Shown: positions 27,603-35,962 of the stretch, piece by piece
Position numbering within the stretch: the first letter of the stretch is position 1
How the letters are laid out: the number at the start of each line of letters is the position of its first letter
NCBI GenBank assembly: GCA_024275165.1
Contig: JAJRZQ010000008.1
Coordinates: forward strand, 1-54,346
Source of the DNA: a bacterium
GTDB taxonomy: Bacteria; SAR324; XYD2-FULL-50-16
DNA: 54,346 nucleotides
Direction of reading: 5' to 3'
Made by a program: the position numbers and the translations under genes
The notes under the pieces: generated by a model
What the model was told of the DNA's origin: nothing
Seen by the model: the letters and a program-made list of their open reading frames with translations, nothing else
Database searches by the model: none

Positions 27603-27810
27603 GGGCTTTGATGGTTTTTTTGGGGTGGGAAAATACATCCTTTACCTTAAAATAAATCAATGAGCCGCCTGATTGAGGTGGCGAGTCCCCTTTAGATTTG
27701 TCGAGGGGCTTTTGAATACTCAAAGGTTCCTTACTTCAACCTGTAGCTTGCTTGACTTTAGCCCCAGAGGCGGCTAAGGAAGAGGTGAGCAATCCAATCC
27801 TACCCAAGCC

Positions 27811-28716
27811 ATGACCAGCGAACTGAGCCATTCCCGACAACTTTTTGACTTTGCAGAGCTTTTTGATCCCTGGGGGATCGAAACCTTAAGTCATTTCCCT
27901 GCCTTGTTGCTTTTAATCGAAATTCTCGCCCTGCTGTGGGTGGCCAAAAAGGTGTTTGCTTGGCTGCATCCCTTTGCCTTGGATTATCAACTGGTCAAGG
28001 TAGACAACAAGGCGGTGACTTTGGCCTTTGTGGGGTATCTGGCGGGGGTGGCGATTATTCTGGAGGGAGTTGCCGAGGGGCCTTGGCGCGGAGTGGGGCA
28101 GAACCTCTTGGAAATGGCGTTGTGGGGAATCATCGGTATTTTGTTGCTGAATTTAGCGGGCAAGCTCAATGATCTTTGGATTTTGCGGGGGATTGACAAT
28201 AAAAAAGAACTGGTAGAGCGTTCCAACCTCGCTGTGGCAGCGGCGGAAGCAGGCAGCTTTATCGGGTCCGCCTTTTTGATTCGCTCGGTGGTCGCGGGTG
28301 AAAGTCTCGGTTGGGTGTTAGACCTCAGTCTGACCTTGGGTTATTTTTTCTTGGCGCAACTGGGTTTTGTTCTCTTTGGATATTTATACGATAAGATCAC
28401 CCGGTTTGATTTGCTCAAAGAACTGGCCGAAGGCAACATTGCCGTAGGAATCAGTTTGGGGATGAATCTTGCCGCCTTGGGCGGCTTGTTGGCTATTCCC
28501 TTACGGCTCAGTTACTCCTTGTTGCTCTTTTCCGCTTGGTTTATCGTTGGCGCGGCGGTGTTGGGCTTTTTTCGTTTTGTGATGGATCGGGTGATCATTC
28601 CCACAGAAAAGCTGGATTCGGAGATTCATCAAGACCAAAATTGGGGCATTGCCTTATTAGAGGGGAGTTTTGCCCTCATGGCCCTGCTCTTTTTACAGGT
28701 ACTTTTTACCCCTTGA
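27811..28716 (+). CDS. DUF350 family membrane protein
   Basis: A 301-residue integral membrane protein with about eight transmembrane segments in two similar halves (DNKAVTLAFVGYLAGVAII and EGNIAVGISLGMNLAALGG), the DUF350 repeat pattern. The function of DUF350 is not established; homologues such as YjfL occur in stress-associated operons. The stop overlaps the next start (TGATG), so it forms an operon with a zinc-motif protein and a CheX-like protein. Confidence 0.85.
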   Translation: MTSELSHSRQLFDFAELFDPWGIETLSHFPALLLLIEILALLWVAKKVFAWLHPFALDYQLVKVDNKAVTLAFVGYLAGVAIILEGVAEGPWRGVGQNLLEMALWGIIGILLLNLAGKLNDLWILRGIDNKKELVERSNLAVAAAEAGSFIGSAFLIRSVVAGESLGWVLDLSLTLGYFFLAQLGFVLFGYLYDKITRFDLLKELAEGNIAVGISLGMNLAALGGLLAIPLRLSYSLLLFSAWFIVGAAVLGFFRFVMDRVIIPTEKLDSEIHQDQNWGIALLEGSFALMALLFLQVLFTP

Positions 28717-29237
28717 TGCACATGGCAGAGCCCATTAATTTAGAGGCCTTTCGTCAAAAGAAGGCGCAAAAGCTGCAAAAAAATTGGCTTGGCCGTTTTG
28801 TTTGGCTCTATTGCCCTGCTTGCGAAACCATTGAATACAGTGAAGTTTTATCTTCTTTTGGGCGCAAACATAAATGCGGTACTACCGTGGAAGAACAAGA
28901 GGTGGAATTGGATTTATCTGTCGAGGCCACGATTACGCTGTATAATTTAGGGATCATTCAGGCTAAATTGGCGGAAGCGAAAAAAGGGGGCCTATTGAAG
29001 CTGGCAATGAAGGGGATGTATAAGCTTTTAAAGCAATTGGAAGAAAATGAAAAAACCTATCTGGCGCGCTTAGAGGCCGCGGGGAATTGCCGTTTAGAGC
29101 CCTTAGAAGGGGAGTGGGAAGAGCTTAAAAAAAATCTACCCATTAAAGAAACCAATGTACTAGGGTTGGAGGTGAGTGAATTCCGCTTTGATCCGATGCG
29201 GCGATTTCGCCCAAACCAAAAAGGGGAAAGGGAATGA
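28716..29237 (+). CDS. Small protein with cysteine zinc-ribbon-like motif, unknown function
   Basis: A 173-residue protein I do not recognise. Residues about 30-55 contain YCPACETIEY and HKCGTT, a CxxC...C metal-binding-like pattern. The centre is helical and basic (AKLAEAKKGGLLKLAMKGMYKLLKQLEENEKTYLARLEA), possibly coiled coil. A second ATG at 28722 is an alternative start. It is translationally coupled on both sides, overlapping the DUF350 gene and the CheX-like gene by a few bases, so the three products probably act together. Confidence 0.75.
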   Translation: MHMAEPINLEAFRQKKAQKLQKNWLGRFVWLYCPACETIEYSEVLSSFGRKHKCGTTVEEQEVELDLSVEATITLYNLGIIQAKLAEAKKGGLLKLAMKGMYKLLKQLEENEKTYLARLEAAGNCRLEPLEGEWEELKKNLPIKETNVLGLEVSEFRFDPMRRFRPNQKGERE

Positions 29238-29920
29238 TACAAAGCTCCGAGACCATGAACGCGCTGGCGCGAATTTTTCACAAGGCGGCAAAAGAGGTGA
29301 TTGAAAGCTCTACGGGGGCTCCGGTCAGCTCTGCCCAGACCATGCAAAAGATTGCCCAAGTGTCGATGCGGCCCGATATCGCCTGTTTTGTGCTTTTTTC
29401 CGGGGATTATTCCGGGTTGCTTTTGATGAATTTTTCTGGGGACGCGGCGCTGGCGATCTATCACCAGAGCATGATTCGTCTAGGCATTCCCGCTGAGGAA
29501 CTGGCGCAAGAGTTTACCTCCGATGAGGTGGTTAATTTCGTAGGAGAAATGATCAATCAGATCATTGGCAAGGCCCGTAGAGAGGTGGAGCATCATTATG
29601 GGTTGACGGCGAAGGCGACCCAGCCGAGAGCGATTGCCCTAACCAGTCCGATTTTGTTGACCGTGGATTCGCATGATGTGACAGAAGAGTTGTGCCGTAG
29701 GCTCTCCTTTAAAGTCGCGGGGCATAGTTTTCATATTGAAATGGCGATGGAAAAGATGGAGTTTCTCAGTCTGGCGGGGGGGAACCCCCATGAGGAGAAA
29801 TCGGAACTGAGCCATGGGGTGGACTTGAAAGACTACCAAAAACAAGCGGCAGAGCCCCCTGCTAAGGTTTCTTCTTCCGAACAGCCCGACTTTGAAAGCT
29901 TGATGGCCCAAAATAAATAA
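29234..29920 (+). CDS. CheX-like (DUF3334) protein
   Basis: A 228-residue cytosolic protein. The core (YSGLLLMNFSGDAALAIYHQ, then EVVNFVGEMINQIIGKARREVEH) has the E-x2-N pattern of CheC/CheX-type phosphatases of CheY~P and fits DUF3334. The C-terminal 40 residues are low-complexity and charged. No chemotaxis genes are in the window, so its partner may be another response regulator. It overlaps the upstream gene by 4 bases (ATGA). Confidence 0.75.
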   Translation: MIQSSETMNALARIFHKAAKEVIESSTGAPVSSAQTMQKIAQVSMRPDIACFVLFSGDYSGLLLMNFSGDAALAIYHQSMIRLGIPAEELAQEFTSDEVVNFVGEMINQIIGKARREVEHHYGLTAKATQPRAIALTSPILLTVDSHDVTEELCRRLSFKVAGHSFHIEMAMEKMEFLSLAGGNPHEEKSELSHGVDLKDYQKQAAEPPAKVSSSEQPDFESLMAQNK

Positions 29921-29963
29921 ACAAGTTTTCGCATAGGTTGTGGTTTTAAGGCAAAAGGCGTGG

Positions 29964-31100
29964 CTAGATTAGGGAGAGTTCCAGGAGTTCGATTTTTTTA
30001 GGGGCCTTGCTCCATTTTGTATTCCAGGTAAAGCGCACCAAGGCGCGCGCCCGTTTTCCCCGGTTTTTTATTTTCAATCCCCACTCAAAGAGGGCCAATT
30101 CGGTTTGGCTGGTCAGCAACCCTTGTTCTTTGGGGTTTAAGTCGATTCCCTCGTCGGTGAGTAAGTTGGCTAAGCTAGACCCGTGGGTAAACAGCGCTTC
30201 TGGACTGATTTTAAACCGCTCCCCGGTGATGCGGCTGCGATTGGCGCTTAAAAGTTCCGCTAGTCTTTGCCGATTCCCATAGAGGGTGGCGTAATCTTGC
30301 AGTCCCTTATAGCGCGCGAAAAACTGGGTCATCTCTTGTTGGCTCGCTAGATTGATATTGATCGCCTCAATGGGTTCCGCGTCGTTGCGAGAGCCTTCCT
30401 TGGGCAACGAGGCAATGCGAAAATTTCTTCTCAATTGGGCGGGGTTGATCCTTAAGTCTTTATAACTCGGTAGAATTTTCACCTCGCTGAGGCGATCCCA
30501 TTGTCGGTTTTTTACCTCAAAAGGGATCGCTTGATTGTAATAGTTCTCCGGGCCTAAGAAAAATTGTTTGTCAATGAAGCTATCCATATCAATGAAATCG
30601 TTGAGGGCGCTTAAAAAAGGGGCTGAGTCTGGGGGGATGAAGTCTACCTCCTGAGCGTGGATTTGCTCTAGCAGGTTGGCAAAGAGCAGGTCTCGTTTTT
30701 TCTTTCCGCTCTCTTTTTTGGCGCGGATTTGATATTGCAAGGGAAAGGCGGAATCTAAGAGCAAGACCCTTAACCCGACAAAATAAGCATTGGGGCCTAA
30801 AGGGAGGGTGAGGTCGAGGCAATAAGAAAAGAATTGCTTGCCCATATAGCAATTGGCCTGTTTGTGATAGGGCAAGAGGTCGGATTGCAGCAAAACCCAT
30901 AACCCCTGCTGGGTAATCACCGTGGAAAGGGCGCGAAAGGAGGAGCGGGCCTGTAGGCGCATCTCGAAGTCGATGCGGCTTGCTTCTACAAATTGAACCT
31001 CCTTAACGCGCTCCTCAATGCTGGTCATCAAGGCGGCGGTGAGTACCACCAAAACCGAGAGCGTCATTAAAAGGGCGATGCCTCGTTGTCGTTGTTTCAT
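29964..31100 (-). CDS. gspK: Type II secretion system minor pseudopilin GspK
   Basis: Largest minor pseudopilin of the type II secretion pseudopilus tip, processed by the prepilin peptidase. The 378-residue protein starts MKQRQRGIALLMTLSVLVVL; the motif lacks Glu at +5, as is usual for GspK. The large periplasmic domain contains FPLQYQIRAK, DFIDMDSFID and the helical region typical of GspK. The start at 31100 is chosen because its ATGA overlaps the gspJ stop. It is last in gspG-H-I-J-K. Confidence 0.9.
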   Translation of the reverse strand: MKQRQRGIALLMTLSVLVVLTAALMTSIEERVKEVQFVEASRIDFEMRLQARSSFRALSTVITQQGLWVLLQSDLLPYHKQANCYMGKQFFSYCLDLTLPLGPNAYFVGLRVLLLDSAFPLQYQIRAKKESGKKKRDLLFANLLEQIHAQEVDFIPPDSAPFLSALNDFIDMDSFIDKQFFLGPENYYNQAIPFEVKNRQWDRLSEVKILPSYKDLRINPAQLRRNFRIASLPKEGSRNDAEPIEAININLASQQEMTQFFARYKGLQDYATLYGNRQRLAELLSANRSRITGERFKISPEALFTHGSSLANLLTDEGIDLNPKEQGLLTSQTELALFEWGLKIKNRGKRARALVRFTWNTKWSKAPKKIELLELSLI

Positions 31101-31822
31101 GGGTTGCCCCATTTCGCGGGGTTCATGGGGGGGCGGAGGTTGCGGCTAAATTGGTGGCGCAGCCGTTCTCCCGCTTCATTTTCTATCTCCAGGGTCAGGG
31201 TAACCCCTAGGGGAAGCGGGTGTTTTGCTTCGGAAGTCCAAGAGTTACGCGGTTTTCGGTCCCCTGAGTCGTGATATTTTATATCAAAGTGGCGCACCCG
31301 GGTCACGATTCCCACCCCTAAGCTGCGCGGGCCTTGGGTCATGTCTCCATCGAGGTAATATTCCTCTCGCCGCACGAGGCTGGGGCGGCCTTGGTCGTCG
31401 GGGGCAACAAACCAACTCACCTCGTGGAGTTGGGGGTCAAAGGGGCGGTTGCTCCCGCGGAAAAAGCGGCTGGCCCTGGCTACATGCAGATGGAGTTCGT
31501 CTTCATCATGATCGCCAAAACTGTGGTCAATGCCTTGAATGCCACTTTTGCGCTTTTCATCGGGCTGATCTGGATTGGGTTCAACAAAATGAGTGGCGTA
31601 GATTGCCGCTTCCAAATCTTGACTTAAAAGGGTTTCCGCCATTTGCAATTGCTTGCGCAAGGCATTTTGGGTGGTGAGGCGTGATTTGCCTTTTTGAAAC
31701 TGGAAAAAGCTACCCAGCAAGAGCGCCATCATGGCCCCGAAGAGGGTGAGGGTCAACAGCAGCTCTAAGAGGCTAAAAGCTCGTTGTCGGTCCATAAAAA
31801 CTGATTTGATAGTTTTGCTCAT
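31097..31822 (-). CDS. gspJ: Type II secretion system minor pseudopilin GspJ
   Basis: Minor pseudopilin of the type II pseudopilus tip complex. The 241-residue protein has a leader then AFSLLELLLTLTLFGAMM with Glu at +5. The residue before the cleavage site is Ala, not the usual Gly. The ATG at 31822 has AAGGA/AAAGG upstream and overlaps gspI by 50 bases; an in-frame ATG at 31795 would give a six-residue leader. It overlaps gspK by 4 bases. Confidence 0.88.
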   Translation of the reverse strand: MSKTIKSVFMDRQRAFSLLELLLTLTLFGAMMALLLGSFFQFQKGKSRLTTQNALRKQLQMAETLLSQDLEAAIYATHFVEPNPDQPDEKRKSGIQGIDHSFGDHDEDELHLHVARASRFFRGSNRPFDPQLHEVSWFVAPDDQGRPSLVRREEYYLDGDMTQGPRSLGVGIVTRVRHFDIKYHDSGDRKPRNSWTSEAKHPLPLGVTLTLEIENEAGERLRHQFSRNLRPPMNPAKWGNP

Positions 31823-32159
31823 GACCTTTTTCCTTCCAGGAGATACTTAAAAGGGTACGGGTTACGGGGACTTGTCCCAATAAAAGTTCCATCTCTTGGC
31901 TGTGGGTAAAGTGAAACCCCGCTAATTCGTGACCGGGGGGGAAGACCCCGCTTGCTGGAGCCCAGAGGGCAGCCTTGTCACCGCGCTCGATTGCCAGGGC
32001 CTGATATTCCAATTCTTGGCGTACCTTTTCTTGGGTGGCCAACTTGCTGGAAAAATAGAACTGTTCACCCTGGGTTTGCAAGATCAAGGTTAACAGGCCG
32101 GCTAAAATGGCAAAGGCGACCAATACCTCTAAAAGGGTAAAGCCCGGTTGCCGCTTCAT
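31773..32159 (-). CDS. gspI: Type II secretion system minor pseudopilin GspI
   Basis: A 128-residue minor pseudopilin that nucleates the pseudopilus tip with GspJ and GspK. The leader MKRQPG is followed by FTLLEVLVAFAILAGLLTL with Glu at +5, the class III signal. The length fits the family. It overlaps gspH by 4 bases (ATGA) and gspJ by about 50. Confidence 0.9.
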   Translation of the reverse strand: MKRQPGFTLLEVLVAFAILAGLLTLILQTQGEQFYFSSKLATQEKVRQELEYQALAIERGDKAALWAPASGVFPPGHELAGFHFTHSQEMELLLGQVPVTRTLLSISWKEKGHEQNYQISFYGPTTSF

Positions 32160-32683
32160 AGAGCTTCCGGGGCAGAGAGGGACAACTTCCCCAGCAGGTT
32201 GGGGTTGGAGAGCTTAAGGCGTTGGGTTTCGTCTGCCAGTTCGATTTCAAAGGGGTCGATCAGACCGGAGTCGTCGATTTCGATGAGAAACTCTTCCCCA
32301 AAGATTTTTTCAAAGCGCAGGGGGGTGAATCCGAAGCGGGAAGCCTGGGCCACTTTGGTGTCGAAATGATAAAAGCGAATTCCCCGGGCTAGGGGGTGGG
32401 GGTTGTCTTTTTGTTCCAAGAGGGTAAATTCCCAAGTTTGGGGGTCTCGGGTGAAAATCGTCAATGTTTGCTCGCCGCTGTTGAAGCGGAGGCGAAACTC
32501 TTGGCCCCTTAACAGGGCCTCGTCTTGCAGATGGGCGATGATGCCTGCCAAGCGTTTCCCTTCTTTTTCTAGGGGGGAGTCGGTCAGGAGGGAAAAACGA
32601 GGCAACGCGAAGCTAAATAAAATAGAGAGCAGCAACAAAACCAGGCTCACCTCTAAAAGCGACATTCCTCTTTGGCGGGTCAT
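32156..32683 (-). CDS. gspH: Type II secretion system minor pseudopilin GspH
   Basis: A 175-residue minor pseudopilin. The leader MTRQRG precedes MSLLEVSLVLLLLSILFSFALP with Glu at +5. The globular part has GspH-like features (KRLAGIIAHLQDEALLRGQEFRLRF). It starts one base after the gspG stop and overlaps gspI, so the five genes are one tightly coupled unit. Confidence 0.88.
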   Translation of the reverse strand: MTRQRGMSLLEVSLVLLLLSILFSFALPRFSLLTDSPLEKEGKRLAGIIAHLQDEALLRGQEFRLRFNSGEQTLTIFTRDPQTWEFTLLEQKDNPHPLARGIRFYHFDTKVAQASRFGFTPLRFEKIFGEEFLIEIDDSGLIDPFEIELADETQRLKLSNPNLLGKLSLSAPEAL

Positions 32684-32684
32684 C

Positions 32685-33200
32685 TCATTCTAACAAAATA
32701 TCAGCGTCCCGGCCTTCGCCTCCCGCCTTACCATCGGCCCCTAAGCTCTGGATGCTTTGGTTTGATCCATTGGATCGATAGAGGTAAGGCCGGTTCCAAG
32801 GGTCGAGGGGGAGGGTTTTGGCCCGTAGATAAGGCCCCTTCCAGTTGAGGGGAATTTGCCCTCTGGTGGGTTTGTTGAGGAGGGCCTCTAACCCTTGATC
32901 GCTGGTGGGAAAGCTGCTGTTGTCGAGTTGGTAGAGGTCGAGGGCTTGGCGGAAGCTTTTCATCTGGATTTTCGCCTGGTCGATTTTCGCGTCATCCAGC
33001 TTAGAAAACAGCATGGGCCCGACCAAGGCGGCAATGCTTGCCATAATGACGATGACGATCATGATCTCTAAGAAGCTGAATCCCTTTTGTCGCTTCCTGC
33101 TCTGCTTGGCGCATCTTTTGCTTACCCTTAAGGGTAAACCTTGCACCAAGGATGAAGGCGATTTTTTCTTTTTCTTGCTTGGTTGAGGGTGAACTTGCAT
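32685..33200 (-). CDS. gspG: Type II secretion system major pseudopilin GspG
   Basis: Major subunit of the type II pseudopilus. The 171-residue protein has the prepilin motif KGFSFLEIMIVIVIMASIAALVGP and the calcium-site/C-terminal region GLEALLNKP ... GPYLRAKTLPLDPWNRPYLY ... GADGKAGGEGRDADI. The start at 33200 (AAGGA about 10 nt upstream) gives a 40-residue, strongly basic leader, far longer than the usual 6-10. A longer open frame upstream overlaps the divergent gene and is not credible. The secretin, ATPase and platform genes are elsewhere. Confidence 0.92.
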   Translation of the reverse strand: MQVHPQPSKKKKKSPSSLVQGLPLRVSKRCAKQSRKRQKGFSFLEIMIVIVIMASIAALVGPMLFSKLDDAKIDQAKIQMKSFRQALDLYQLDNSSFPTSDQGLEALLNKPTRGQIPLNWKGPYLRAKTLPLDPWNRPYLYRSNGSNQSIQSLGADGKAGGEGRDADILLE

Positions 33201-33289
33201 GGGCTTTGCATCCTTATTGAAAAAGTGGATTATTTGACTTTTATCTAGAATAGCCTTCCAAAACGAAAAAGACAAACGCTGAAACCTTG

Positions 33290-33868
33290 ATGATAAAAAA
33301 AGCGCTTTGCTTAACCCTTTCTTGTTTGCTGATGCTGGCGCCACCTTTGCTGGCGCAGGAAGGCTCTCCCTTTTTGCCCGATGGCAGTATGCACTACCAA
33401 GAGGATGAAGGGGGAGACCTCTGGCAGCAAGATCGCTTTGTCGACCCAACCGGTGAGGTGGGGGTGGATTCGGGCGGTGGGGAATACATTGGCTCTGAAG
33501 AGGCTAAAAGCCTGCAAGAAGCCGCGCGCCGCGCCGCGGGGCCGAATATCAATATTGCCGCTGCTTTGGAAAATGAGAAGAAATACCTACCCAGCAACAT
33601 GGGCTGGGGACTGGGCACCGGTTTATTGATCGGGGGCTGGTTTGCTTTGCTGGACGGCAAAAGCGCGCGGGACAACTCTCGTTATGTTGGTTTAGGGATT
33701 GTATTAGGGAGTATACTCGGGGTCGCCGTGGGAACCAAGTCGGTTTACAAACCCCTGCTGAACCAGCGGTCGCAGTGGTTGCGTGCTCCGAAAGACCCCT
33801 TTGCGCCCGATTTTACCCCCTCAAGGCGGCCCGTGTTGGCTCGTTTGAGTTGGAGTGTGAAGTTTTAG
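33290..33868 (+). CDS. Secreted protein of unknown function with a glycine-rich hydrophobic segment
   Basis: A 192-residue protein with a signal peptide (MIKKALCLTLSCLLMLAPPLLAQ). An acidic, Gly-rich N-terminal region is followed by a glycine-zipper-like hydrophobic stretch (GWGLGTGLLIGGWFALL, then GLGIVLGSILGVAVG) and a basic C-terminus. I do not recognise it. It diverges from gspG and converges with the ABC-F gene (4-base overlap). An outer- or inner-membrane association is possible. A TTG at 33287 is an alternative start. Confidence 0.7.
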   Translation: MIKKALCLTLSCLLMLAPPLLAQEGSPFLPDGSMHYQEDEGGDLWQQDRFVDPTGEVGVDSGGGEYIGSEEAKSLQEAARRAAGPNINIAAALENEKKYLPSNMGWGLGTGLLIGGWFALLDGKSARDNSRYVGLGIVLGSILGVAVGTKSVYKPLLNQRSQWLRAPKDPFAPDFTPSRRPVLARLSWSVKF

Positions 33869-35820
33869 GCCTCTCCTAATTTTTTCAATAACTCTTCGAG
33901 TTTGCCTTGTTCTTCTTCCCATTTGGCGTTGATGGGGGCAAGTTCGTTGGCAAGCGCTTTTTTCTTATCTTCTGCGGTTGCCCGTTCCGTTTCTTTGCCG
34001 GGGGCAAAAAGTTGGTTTTGGGTGATTTCTTCTTCCAGGGCGGTCAGGTCTGTTTCCAGTTTTTGAATCCGCTCTTCTTTATTTTTGATCCGTTTTTTTA
34101 GGTTTTTTGCCTCTTTCTGCGCCTTAAAGAGTTCTTTGCCCGTGAGCTGGCATTGCGTTTTTGCAAGGGGCTTGTCTTGGGTTTGTTCGGAGGAGGCTGT
34201 TTGGGTGTTTGCTGCCTTGGCCCCGCTGCGATCAAGGTAGTCGAGTCCTTCTTTTTCGATGAACTCCTTATAGGAGCCGGGGAAATGGCGAAAGCCCTCA
34301 TAGGTTAATTCCAAGACCTGGGTGGCGCTCGATTCAATAAAGGCGCGGTCGTGGCTCACCAAGATGACCGTGCCCTCATAACTTTTTAAGGCCTTGGATA
34401 AAGCGTCAATGGATTCGATATCCATGTGGTTGGTGGGCTCGTCGATTAAGAGTAGGTTGGGTTGAAGGAGCATCAATTGGGCTAAAATCAAGCGAGCCGC
34501 CTCCCCCCCAGAGAGGTTTTGGGTGAGTTTATGCACCTGGTCGCCCTGGAGCAACACGGCGCCGAGGGTGCCCCGGATGCGACCAATGCTTGCCCCGGGC
34601 TCAAAACTGTAGAGCCATTCATAGGGGGTGGTATCTTTGGGCAAGATCTCGTGGTGATCTTGGGGGAAGTAGCCGGGGCGCAATTCGTGACCGAATTCAA
34701 CCAAACCTTCGGTGGGCTCGATATGGCTTGCGAGAATTTTGAGCAAGGTGGATTTGCCGATTCCGTTGGGGCCAATCACCGCCAATCTTTGGCCCCGTTC
34801 TAAGGAGAGACTTAAGTTGTGGATGACTTTATGCTCGCCATAATATTTACTCAGGTTTTTTATTTTCAAGGCTTCACGGCCACTAGGCCGAATTTGGAGG
34901 AAGCGAAAGTTCGGGGCAACCCGATTGGAGCGCTTGATGGTGATTTCATCCATTTTTTCGATTTGTTTCGCTCGGCTAGCGGCTTGTTTCGCTTTGGATG
35001 CCTTGGCCTTGAAACGATCCACAAAGGCTTGGAGGTCTTCTTTTTTCTTTTCCTGGCGCTCGATTTCGTTTTCTTTTTGTTCCCGCTCTAAGGCCTTTTG
35101 CGCCATAAATCTGTCATAATTGCCCTTGTATTGGCGTACCGTCTCGTAATCAATATCGAGAATATGGGTGCAGACCCGGTTTAAGAAGTGCCGATCATGG
35201 CTGATGATCACCGCGCCGCCGGCATAGGCTTGTAAATGCTGCTCCAACCAGTGGATGGAACTCAAATCCAAGTGGTTGGTGGGCTCATCCAGCATGATAA
35301 AATCGGGGGTGGAAAAGAGGCATTGGGCCAAAAGGATGCGGATGCGGTACCCCCCGGAGAATTCTTTGAGTTTCGCTAAAGGATCTTTAACCCCTAGCCC
35401 GTGTAAAAGCTCGGCGGCTTGCGCTTCGGCTTGGTAGCCTTCCTGATCGGCGATGATGCCTTCTAAGACGGCGAGGCGGTGCCCCTCCTCATCGTTGAGT
35501 TCGCCTTGGGCGGTGAGGCGGTTTTTTTCTTGCAGGGCCGACCATAAGATGGGTTTGCCTTGCAAGGTAACATCCAGGGCGCGCTCTTCACTGTGTTCAA
35601 AGTGGTCTTGTTGCAATAATCCTAAGCGCAACTCGTTGGGGATCAAGATTTCTCCCGCTTCAGGGTGAACCAAGCCAGAAAGAATTTTTAAAAGCGTTGA
35701 CTTGCCGGACCCGTTTGCTCCGGCAAGGCCGTAAATATTGCCGCTGCTCAGTTGGAAGCTCACCTCTTCAAAAAGGATTTGCTTGCCGAAATTCATTGAA
35801 AGTTGGTTTACCGTTATCAT
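33865..35820 (-). CDS. ABC-F family ATP-binding protein (Uup/YheS type)
   Basis: A soluble ABC-F ATPase of 651 residues with two nucleotide-binding domains. Walker A motifs are GANGSGKST and GPNGIGKST; signatures are FSGGYRIRILLAQ and LSGGEAARLILAQ; Walker B segments end in MLDEPTNHLD and LIDEPTNHMD. The interdomain linker is rich in Lys/Gln/Glu, and the C-terminus is a coiled coil of about 85 residues (FKAQKEAKNLKKRIKNKEE). Such proteins act on ribosomes or DNA branches rather than in transport. The start at 35820 has GGGAG 7 nt upstream; a longer frame to 35913 lacks support. Confidence 0.92.
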   Translation of the reverse strand: MITVNQLSMNFGKQILFEEVSFQLSSGNIYGLAGANGSGKSTLLKILSGLVHPEAGEILIPNELRLGLLQQDHFEHSEERALDVTLQGKPILWSALQEKNRLTAQGELNDEEGHRLAVLEGIIADQEGYQAEAQAAELLHGLGVKDPLAKLKEFSGGYRIRILLAQCLFSTPDFIMLDEPTNHLDLSSIHWLEQHLQAYAGGAVIISHDRHFLNRVCTHILDIDYETVRQYKGNYDRFMAQKALEREQKENEIERQEKKKEDLQAFVDRFKAKASKAKQAASRAKQIEKMDEITIKRSNRVAPNFRFLQIRPSGREALKIKNLSKYYGEHKVIHNLSLSLERGQRLAVIGPNGIGKSTLLKILASHIEPTEGLVEFGHELRPGYFPQDHHEILPKDTTPYEWLYSFEPGASIGRIRGTLGAVLLQGDQVHKLTQNLSGGEAARLILAQLMLLQPNLLLIDEPTNHMDIESIDALSKALKSYEGTVILVSHDRAFIESSATQVLELTYEGFRHFPGSYKEFIEKEGLDYLDRSGAKAANTQTASSEQTQDKPLAKTQCQLTGKELFKAQKEAKNLKKRIKNKEERIQKLETDLTALEEEITQNQLFAPGKETERATAEDKKKALANELAPINAKWEEEQGKLEELLKKLGEA

Positions 35821-35923
35821 GCTTTGTCTCCCTATCCCTTCAGAATGTATTGCGGGGTTGTTACTGTCAATCCTAGAGACTGAAAACTGATTTTCCATTG
35901 CTCCTGAGGGCAAATGGGGTTAT

Positions 35924-35962
35924 GGGAAGAGAGGAAACTAAACCCTTTTGTTCTCTCTTCCC
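35924..35962 (+). promoter_or_regulatory. Hairpin abutting the start codon of the channel-like gene
   Basis: GGGAAGAGAG (35924-35933) is perfectly complementary to CTCTCTTCCC (35953-35962), which ends immediately before the ATG at 35963. The only Shine-Dalgarno-like sequence (GAGAGGA) is inside the left arm. Pairing would therefore place the start codon against a stem and hide the ribosome site. Confidence 0.45.

Noticed and set aside
26800-27723. 307-residue open frame on the minus strand
   Set aside because: It is the shadow of the O-antigen-ligase-like gene; the translation is Arg/Pro/Ser-rich and has no fold-like pattern.
27603-27810. Possible terminator (CCCCT ... AGGGG then TTTT) after the O-antigen-ligase-like gene
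   Set aside because: The 5-base stem has a 12-base loop and a short T-run; too weak to call.
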